Source: Toxonevra muliebris
Taxonomy: Eukaryota > Arthropoda > Insecta > Diptera > Pallopteridae
Direction of reading: 5' to 3'
Assembly: GCA_963691655.1 (NCBI GenBank)
Contig: OY829328.1
Location: forward strand, 15,082,704-15,146,703
Length of the DNA: 64,000 nt
Below are positions 57,045 through 64,000 of the stretch, piece by piece. Each line of letters opens with the position of its first letter. The first letter of the stretch is position 1. A program made the translations under genes and the position numbers. The notes below the pieces were generated by a model. It had not been told where the DNA came from. It saw nothing but the letters and a program-made list of their open reading frames with translations, and did not search any database.

Positions 57045-59617
57045 GTCAGCAGAAGCTACATTAATAACATAAAAAGAGACATAACAGCTATTTTAAAGCG
57101 AAAGAGAAGAAAGAAGAATAAAAGGGTTTCAGAGTTTTTAGAGATGTGTACTGCGAGCTGTTTTATAGCAAAAAGTCAATATTTGAAAATGTGTTAACCT
57201 TTATGTTAATCATTCTGTAAATATCTTGCATACACGTTAAGTTACTAAACAAAACGATAAACTATGTGTTGACGAATGGTAAACTGTATCTTATAACAGA
57301 AGTAGGAAGAGGTATCATTCCAAATTAAAATTACATTCATAAATATACAATATCAATACCAAATCGCCGGATTGCTGCAAGACTGCCATAATCCAAAATA
57401 AAAGTTAAGTATACAGAAATAATGGTATTCTTTAAAACTCTCTCATGAGAAGTGTATTTGTGGTTATTGTATTCTACAGAGTGGTATTCGATTGAAAACT
57501 TTAAATTATATTTTCTGAAAAAATTATTTTCTTTACTTATGACAGTCTTGCAGCACACAACCGAAATGATTCAATTCCAACAGAGCCTGTTAAAAAAAAA
57601 TTCAGCTCCCAACTGATTGTTTCTAAATTAGAATAACAATATTTACACTGCTATGCACACAACAGCCAAAAAAAAAAAGCCAGGTCATTAATTTATTAAT
57701 CAAAAATTGCCTCACCCACACGTACCAGCAAACTTATTTACATTTGTCAAGGTGAGGTTTACAATACAACAATCCAAATTCGAAAAACCTGAATCGGCTT
57801 CAGCATTTCGCTTTATGAACAAAAAAAAATGTTATTTTCGTTATTTTCTTTTTTATTTTTATATATATATATATGGTTTATAGGCACGGTATTAAGAAGA
57901 ATATTTTCTTGTTGTATTATTATCTCATTTTGTTTGCATTCTTTATTATTGTAACGCTTAAATACATATAAATTAAATACACAATAACTGATATAATATT
58001 TTTAATTTTATTTGTTTGTTTCTCTTTGCCTTACATTTAAAAAAATAACATTTGATTAGTACCTACATATATTTTATTCTCATTTTACTATCGTAATTTT
58101 AGTAATTGGTATTAATACTTTTAATCAAACAAGAAAAAACAAAATCATAAAATAATAATAAATTTTATTTGAATATTTCTAAAAACAAAAATATTGTAAA
58201 CAGAAATTGTTTGAACTATTTTTAACAACCGCTGTTAAATAATTTTTTTATAATATCATACAGCTTAAAAAATATATTTATACTTACATAGGTATATATG
58301 TATGCTTGTATGAGATTCTAATTATGGAGAAAACATTGATTTGAACAATTGATCGTTATAGTGTATATTTGTGCCGAGAATTAATACATTTTATAATTAG
58401 TTGCTGTCTTTTTATGCTATTTAGTTTGCTAGTTCAATATTTTATTTCATTTTAAATGCAAGAAGAAAACAAGTTTTATACAAATTTTATAAGCATCTTC
58501 ATAAACAATCACTATTGATTTTGCCGTTAAGAAATATAGATTTCGCCACTGTCACTTAGTGAATTACTAAACAATACAAACACAACATTTCATTATCATG
58601 ACACAGGTACATCTATTTATGTGCATATGATTTCCAACTACAAATCCAACACTTGAGTGACATGCAGTACCTACACACACATTTAAATTAATTATTTATT
58701 AATTATGTTTAAAAAATACTCTAACTAACAAGTTTTTTTATTTGTAGTGTTTTTTACTTTTATTTTAATTGTTTTTGTATAAGTTGCAAGCTTACTCGCA
58801 ATGATATTGACAATGACATTGACATTAAATTTTGTTACAATTTTTTTTTTTACAATTTTGCTTTCTCTTTTTACATTTACATTTTTATTTTAATTTTATG
58901 TGATAATAATTGCATTTAATTTCGAATTTTTCTAACTGTAATTGCGTTAAATTTCAAAAGGCATCTATTTATACGCAATTTAATTACCAACTACAAATAT
59001 TTCTTATTTTTTTTTTTTTCAATTAAAATATTTTTCTGTGATAATATTTGCAATCAGAATTTATAAAATAAAAAATACTTTGAAAATAAATATGAAAATC
59101 AATAGAAAGTACATAAAAATAAAGCAAACTTTCACATGACAAATTAAAAATTATTATTAAAAATAATGTGAATCAAAGTAATACAAATACAATAATAAAA
59201 TAGGCACTGATAATTTTTAAATTTTTTTTTTTAAATCAATTGAGTTCAAGTATTTTTTCAGTTAAAAATATTAGATATTTCAATCACTAATTTTTGGCCG
59301 GTATTACAGTAATAAATACAAATAATAAAATCCTAACAAAAAAAAACTTATTTATTTACATTAATATTAATAAAACAAAAAGTTAATAAATCAATTAAAA
59401 AACTCTTTAGTATACATTGCCCGATTCTTCATTTTTCTTCTTCTTCCTTAATAATTTGCCATATTTAAAGCACATATTTTTCTGCTTTTACAGCTTCTGG
59501 CACAAGGCGGAAGATTCTAGTAGATAATTAAATTCCTTCAGTTAATTGAAAAAAAAAAAATACCCCAAGAGATTCTTAATATAGTACGTAAAAAAAATGC
59601 TACAATGATTCACTTGT
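57045..59617. other. intergenic and probable 3' UTR of the CUB-like gene
   Basis: Extremely AT-rich, with an (AT)n run at 57858-57874 and many TTTATT words (AATAAA on the minus strand) that may serve the gene ending at 59618. A lysine-rich short frame at 59405-59480 (minus) is discussed under rejected items. Confidence 0.35.
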
Positions 59618-59758
59618 TTATCTATCGGGAAATAGTGATTCATAGCTTGGTGGTAAATCTTTTGGCATTTGTGGTTGATGTTGCTGTTCTTGGTCAACAA
59701 TGGCTGTAATGATGCCATCATAAGAGGGTGCAGGCGGTAATTCAATTACAGGTGTATC
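59618..59758 (-). CDS. exon 3 of the CUB-like gene
   Basis: Starts in phase 0 with DTPVIELPPAPSY and ends LPPSYESLFPDR with TAA at 59620-59618. 46 codons plus stop; encodes the proline-tyrosine tail. Confidence 0.85.
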   Translation of the reverse strand, partial: DTPVIELPPAPSYDGIITAIVDQEQQHQPQMPKDLPPSYESLFPDR

Positions 59759-60992
59759 CTGTAGAAGAAATAGTAATGTTATTAAATACACTTTGCATGC
59801 ATGTACGTAACAAAGCAAACAAAGATGCACTGAGAGCGGAAAAAGTTCCCCTTAAACAAAAGGTGCATTAGCAGTGCACTTTCCATCTACAATAAAATCA
59901 CGTAACACAATTTAAATAGCACGTAATACAATTTATGAAATAAACTTTAACTTTCAAAACAATAGCGGTCATACACACACTCACGCACATTCACGTAGAC
60001 ACTGACGGTTAACTACAGCTAGCCATAAATGAAAAAATTGTGGACACAATAATGAATCATTGCAATCACTTACCCGCTGCCCTTGTCTTTGAGCTGCTGC
60101 CGACGCTTCATGCGCGCGCTGTTGCACTGTGATACAGTTCCAATATTTCCAGCAAATCCATACACAGAATCCCACACCCAGCATCGTAAAGATCAGCGAT
60201 GTAATCGCAGAAATTGCCACATTTGTAGTATCTATTTTTCCTACAGTGATGGCATCATGAAAACATGACACTTCATCGCGACATGGAAACATACAATTTG
60301 TAATGTTATCGCCTATTAAATGACGAGAAATGCAAGAATATTTATCTGTAGGGTCGCAACGAAGATCACCAGGAGATCTACATTCAGAATGCGCTGTTAG
60401 CACCATACGCAACTCGAGCGGTTCATGTATCATGTAATTTTTATCAATGTGCACATTAACGCTAACATCTTGATTACGCTGATCGAAAATCAACCTTCCC
60501 GCTGGCCCATCAATTGAAATTTCATTACAAATTCGTTCAGATGGAGAACGATTTCCGCCGGAGAATTGTAAATAATCAAGGCATTCACCTGAAAGAGGAT
60601 CCCTCCTAAATTTGAGTCGAGTAATCACTGTATAGATTCCCCGCGCTGGTCGTTTAAGAGTTCGTACGCTAAAACTGCAGTCATACTTGAGTTGATTGGA
60701 TGCATGACTTCCGGGCATAGTAACGTTCCATACTTGTGTTATAACTGCAGCGGATTCGTTATTTTCGGTTAGAGTAAATGATGGATTACCTCGAAACGTC
60801 TTCATTAACTTCAACGTCCATCTATCTGAACAGAGGTTATCCTGTAAGCGTACTACAAAAAGGAGCAACAATTAGCGAAGTAGTATAACATAGGGCACAA
60901 TAAAATCACTTACTATTCCTATAACCATTACTGAGATTCCACGAATTATTGAGAATGAACATCCAAAAACATAAATAGTTTTGGTATCGCAT
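59618..60992 (-). CDS. type I membrane protein, CUB-like ectodomain, PPSY tail
   Basis: Three minus-strand exons: 60992-60914, 60852-60074 and 59758-59618. Intron 1 is a 61-bp GTAAGT..TTTTTGTAG intron in phase 1; intron 2 is 315 bp, phase 0, with donor GTAAGT and acceptor TTCTTCTACAG. The product is 332 residues. MRYQNYLCFWMFILNNSW is a signal peptide. Residues ~30-185 look CUB-like (paired Cys at 34/85 and 117/135, GECLDYLQFSGG, RICNEI). A Cys-rich segment at 184-223 (CRSPGDLRCDP, YSC, NCMFPCRDEVSC) is a degenerate LDL-receptor class A-like module. A TM helix spans ~237-260. The tail has APSY (296-299) and PPSY (322-325). It is probably a cell-surface receptor or adaptor with a WW-domain ligand; the fold calls are by eye. 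I do not recognise the orthologue. Confidence 0.83.
60074..60852 (-). CDS. exon 2 of the CUB-like gene
   Basis: Acceptor CTTTTTGTAG before 60852 fits the phase of exon 1. A second AG ten bases on (CGCTTACAG) is also possible but would break the frame from exon 1. It encodes the ectodomain, TM helix and start of the tail, ending QRQGQR at a GTAAGT donor. Confidence 0.85.
60914..60992 (-). CDS. exon 1 of the CUB-like gene
   Basis: ATG at 60992-60990, 26 codons plus one base, donor AGGAATA/GTAAGTG. It encodes the signal peptide. A later in-frame ATG at 60962 would start inside the hydrophobic core and is less likely. Confidence 0.72.
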
Positions 60993-61373
60993 GTTTGTTG
61001 TAACAAATAATCTGCGTTTGAGATTATTTCTTTTGCACCCTAGTTCACCTCTTTTTTCAAATTTATTTAGTAAAACAAAACGAAAACAAGTTTTATATTT
61101 TTATTGAAACTTATTTCTTACAACTTTATTGTTTTGCAAAAATAAATAAAACTAATAATTTTCAATTCTGAGATATTTTGCGTTTTCATTCTTTTTTCTC
61201 TTTCAGTTCACTTCTGTTGACAGTCTCATTCCGCGAGTAGTAGTATTTGAAGCAACTAGTAACGAGTCGAATAGAGTAACCAGCTCTTTAGCTTTTCTAT
61301 AAAATCGTTCAAACTGCCGCACAAAGTTCGATTAATTTTAAGATTGGTTTCAATTTCCTCCTCTGCAGTGATA

Positions 61374-61727
61374 TTAGGTTCCACAGGTGCAGTTGTATCG
61401 ATTTGACACTTCATCGCGACATGGAAACATACAATTTGTGATGTTATCGCCTATAAAATGACGAGAAATGCAAGAATATTTATCTGTAGGGTCGCAACGA
61501 AGATCACCGGGAGATCTCCATTCAGAATGCGCTATTGGCACCATACGCAACTCGAGCGGTTCATGTATCATGTAATTTTTATCAATGCGTACATTACCGC
61601 TAACATCTTGATTACGCTGATCGAAAATGATCCGTCCCGCCGGCCATCAATTGAAATTTCATTACAAATTCGTTCAGATGGTGAACGTTTTTCGCCGGAG
61701 AATTGTAAATAAACAAGATATTCATGA
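61374..61727 (-). pseudogene. partial duplicate of the CUB-like gene exon 2
   Basis: 61406-61727 is a close copy of about 60266-60588 (identical over long stretches, for example GACACTTCATCGCGACATGG). It covers the middle of exon 2 from about LQFSGG to CRDEV. A one-base deletion (CGGCC for GGCCC near 61641) shifts the frame, and the start, TM helix and tail are missing. Beyond CRDEV the sequence departs from the parent and runs into a different open stretch (QIDTTAPVEPNITAEEEIET, ending near 61250). It is most likely a dead segmental duplicate. Confidence 0.8.
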
Positions 61728-62535
61728 CTGTCATTAAGTTTTGCTATGCGCTGCTTTACTAAGTTACGTTACGTTAAGTTTCTATAGTTTGACCTTAAGA
61801 CTGCTCTTAGACTTGGAGACTAGTCTTTGAATCTGTCTAATGTGCAGGTAAGAGGGGGAATACCCATTTCATCTCACCCATTATTTCCAACCTAACTTGG
61901 CAGTTTTACCCCTTGTAGAATCAAGTCTCACAGTTGCTTTTTTTTGAACCATTAGTATTCTGCCATTACGACAACTGATTTCACACAAGTGTTTTATTTA
62001 TATAAGTTACTTCAAAATAAAACATTGAAAGTTTCATTAAAAATTCCAACGATTTCAAGTAACTGCGTATGATGACATAAACTACCAACCCTAATTAATC
62101 CACCCTCAACTTTACACTGTCGGGCAAAGCACTTTTTTTATGTCGACTTCAGCAACTTCAATATTAGATAAAAATAAATAGTCAAATGTGCCCCAGATCT
62201 GTGGCTCTTTTGAGAAAATCACATCACTGCAATTTCTGGTTGAACAATTAATACATGGTTCAATTACAAACACTTTTTGCGCTCTTATTTCTTGACCACT
62301 TTAAAAGCCGCTGAGTAGTGTTTAAACACCAAAAATATCGTAAGTGACATGCTGGATATTTTCAAATATTGCCTAATTAGCTTACTTCAAATAAATGATA
62401 CGACATAAAATGCATAGCTTCGCAATTATGTTCCACAAATTGCTGTATTTACTCGCTACGCTGATTACGTTGCAATTCGTTACTTTGTAAATGTCAAATT
62501 CTTTGTTTACGTTTGAAAGGAAAGAAGAAACTCAC
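61728..62535. other. intergenic DNA between divergent genes
   Basis: Upstream of both the CUB-like gene (minus) and the small gene (plus). GTTACGTTACGTTAAG simple repeats lie near 61763. No coding signal. Confidence 0.35.
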
Positions 62536-62687
62536 TTATAAATTCGTCAATTTTTACAGTTCGTTTTTTATTGGGAAAGCAAAAATAAAAAAAATAAAAT
62601 AAGTCTTGAAAAAAATATAGAATAGAAAAACTGTAAAAAGTTTTCAAAGCTGGGAAATAAGATAGCAGCAAAGTAGAATATAAACAT
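62536..62687 (+). promoter_or_regulatory. probable promoter and 5' UTR exon of the small gene
   Basis: A TATAAAT word at 62537 and a CAGTTC (initiator-like) word at 62557 precede an untranslated exon that ends at a strong donor ACAT/GTAAGTTA (62688). The intron runs to a TTTGCAAG acceptor at 62776 (89 bp). The exon has an in-frame stop (TAA, 62658-62660) and no in-frame ATG after it, so it is non-coding. Confidence 0.4.
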
Positions 62688-62842
62688 GTAAGTTAAAATT
62701 ATGGTTAATAAAAAATTGCCAACTTTAAATGCAGCAAAAAAATGACGAAATTTTTTTAACAATTTTAATTTGCAAGCGTACATTCCTGACCATCACTAGA
62801 AAGCAAAAAAGATTCGTTTATCTGTATTCCTGCCCGGACAAA

Positions 62843-63055
62843 ATGACTGAAGCAAAGAAAAATGCACTAACAGCAGCATATCGGGCACATAAATCCTTAC
62901 AACTGGAGCTGCCAGATTTCGAGGACAACACCGCATTTGCTGCTCATTTGGCAGAACAATTGCGTCGTCTGCCAACGGATAGTCGAGTTAACGCAATGGT
63001 TGAGATTTTAGCCATTTTAAATCGTTTTGTACGTGTGCAAGGTGAAACCCAATAA
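62843..63055 (+). CDS. small 70-residue protein of unknown function
   Basis: The start ATG follows GGACAAA, giving MTEAKKNALTAAYRAHKSLQ, then LELPDFEDNTAFAAHLAEQL and RRLPTDSRVNAMVEILAILN, ending RFVRVQGETQ. It is predicted as almost all alpha-helix, charged, with no signal peptide or TM segment. A longer frame from 62729 runs through the predicted intron, and the 22 codons in front of this ATG are also open but have no start, so 62843 is preferred. Codon use and GC content are clearly higher than the surroundings (GCAGCATATCGGGCAC), which supports real coding. The LxxLPxDSRxxAMxEIxxIL pattern vaguely recalls BESS-type motifs, but I do not recognise the family. AATAAA overlaps the stop codon. 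Confidence 0.7.
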   Translation: MTEAKKNALTAAYRAHKSLQLELPDFEDNTAFAAHLAEQLRRLPTDSRVNAMVEILAILNRFVRVQGETQ

Positions 63056-63832
63056 ATTGTTGTGTGATTTGTGATTAAAGGGAGTAGTGGAATAGGGTGG
63101 GCGTTCTTGTAAATGCTTAACCTACTGCTCCCGTATTATAGAAACAGACGTTGCTAAAACTGATGCATATATGGCAATGGTTCCTAATCTGCGATTTTAT
63201 TAATACCTTTTTGTTTGGATACTGTTTAAAAACTATACATTTAAAATTAGTTCTTTCTTTGTGAACACAAAACAAATACATTTTTAGTTAGCTTCAGAAT
63301 TGAATTTTCTTACTTACGAATATATTTTTGTTATCTTGTGAACAATGAATGGAAAGAAAACAGTAATTGTTCTTTGTAAAAGAAGAAAAAATGTTAAAAT
63401 TTATAAAACTTGTTTTATTTTTTTTATTATTATTTTGCCGCACAGTGCTTATTAAATTTATGACTTATTAGATATTAGTATATCTTAAAAGAATAATTGT
63501 TAGTGGAAAACACAACAATAAGTTTGTACACATGCTAATACTAAACTAAGAAAATGCTTCTTAATGCAACGCAATACATTTGTGTCAGAAGAAAGAGCCC
63601 ATTTGATCGGTTTTGATTTAGCACCGGATTCAATAATTACAAACAAAAAGTTAGATATTAAAGCTTCCAGCTCTAAAATTTACTATAAAATATTTGAGTT
63701 TAAAGTTACAATTATTTAAGTACGACAAGACTAGAAACGTCCAAATGGTCGCTTTCCTGTGAGATTTACTAATTAATTCAAAAATATCATCTGCCACTGC
63801 TTTCGGTTAGATCCATTATTTATAAAAAATAT
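63056..63832. other. region between convergent genes
   Basis: Holds the 3' UTRs of the small gene (plus) and the mitochondrial carrier gene (minus). AT-rich, with ATTAAA near 63074 as a possible poly-A signal for the plus-strand gene. Confidence 0.4.
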
Positions 63833-64000
63833 TTATTTCTTTTGTATAGAGTCCCTCAACACAAGAAGTCGATCGAAGAATACCAACATTAATGTTGAAT
63901 GCGGTGCTCTTCTTAAATAATTAGCCCAGAAACCTTTATATAAACCATAGATACCTTCGCTGCGCCAAATTTTAGTGAAGCAATCAAACCAATTTTTATA
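63833..64000 (-). CDS. mitochondrial carrier (SLC25) protein, C-terminus only
   Basis: From the window edge the minus strand is open in one frame for 55 codons to TAA at 63835-63833: YKNWFDCFTKIWRSEGIYGL, YKGFWANYLRRAPHSTLMLV, FFDRLLVLRD and a short lysine end. The SEGIYGLYKGFWANYLRRAP stretch is the third-repeat signature of mitochondrial carriers (EG.x.LYKG...R..P), followed by the last membrane helix. Mitochondrial carriers exchange metabolites across the inner membrane. The sequence is most like the SLC25A34/35-type carriers from memory, but substrate cannot be told from this fragment. The rest of the gene lies beyond position 64000. Confidence 0.8.
   Translation of the reverse strand, partial: YKNWFDCFTKIWRSEGIYGLYKGFWANYLRRAPHSTLMLVFFDRLLVLRDSIQKK

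Noticed and set aside
57858..57874. (AT)n microsatellite as a possible regulatory site
   Set aside because: Simple repeats of this kind are everywhere in AT-rich fly DNA and there is no gene context.
59405..59500. Possible alternative last exon of the CUB-like gene (MCFKYGKLLRKKKKNEESGN, then stop)
   Set aside because: The preceding AG lacks a pyrimidine tract and the lysine run comes from a CTT microsatellite. Phase would fit, but the evidence is too weak to list.
1..64000. Prokaryotic-type systems (CRISPR, operons, phage)
   Set aside because: Spliced genes, eukaryotic transposons and base composition all point to a nuclear insect genome; no direct-repeat/spacer pattern was seen.

Overview
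The window looks like nuclear DNA of a higher (brachyceran) fly, probably a tephritid-like species. The grounds are very AT-rich non-coding DNA with TATGTACATA-type simple repeats, short GT..AG introns beside very long ones, and a dense load of typical dipteran transposons (mariner, hAT, PIF/Harbinger, Helitron, pogo-like, LOA/I-like and jockey-like non-LTR elements). The species is not proven by anything I can see. No rRNA gene, convincing intact tRNA gene, CRISPR array or prokaryotic operon is visible.

Host genes were mostly found by joining exons through splice signals with matching phase. From left to right: (1) a minus-strand three-exon gene for a 127-residue secreted protein with 12 cysteines (4976-11550); (2) a minus-strand three-exon gene for a 254-residue signal-peptide plus single-TM protein with a PPSY cytoplasmic motif, whose first exon lies 17 kb upstream of the second (22912-42640); (3) a tentative plus-strand two-exon ORF derived from the C-terminus of a non-LTR reverse transcriptase (47372-48444); (4) a minus-strand three-exon gene for a 332-residue type I membrane protein, CUB-like outside and ending in a PPSY tail (59618-60992), with a broken duplicate of part of its main exon just upstream (61406-61727); (5) a small plus-strand gene for a 70-residue protein with a 5' UTR intron (62843-63055); (6) the last 55 codons of a minus-strand mitochondrial carrier (SLC25) gene cut by the window end (63833-64000).

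Between and inside these genes the DNA is mostly mobile-element debris. The best-preserved pieces are a mariner with all three catalytic aspartates and one in-frame stop (52121-53405), an internally deleted mariner with perfect TIRs (40639-41547), a 5'-truncated LOA/I-like non-LTR element with an intact 1212-codon ORF2, flanked by 13-bp target duplications and nested in an older mariner (32784-37045), a Helitron remnant (3299-4211), a PIF/Harbinger element with a MADF-like ORF and TAA duplications (6326-7159), two hAT-type elements with perfect 8-bp duplications (38800-39093, 55717-56346), and several MITEs. Gene 2's giant intron holds most of the central ones.

The most interesting host feature is two neighbouring minus-strand genes (2 and 4) that both encode a signal peptide, one TM segment and a short cytoplasmic tail with SY motifs including PPSYES, the layout expected of ligands for Nedd4-type WW domains. 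I see no evidence of a wholly new molecular system. All gene models are inference from sequence alone; no transcript data or database search was available.
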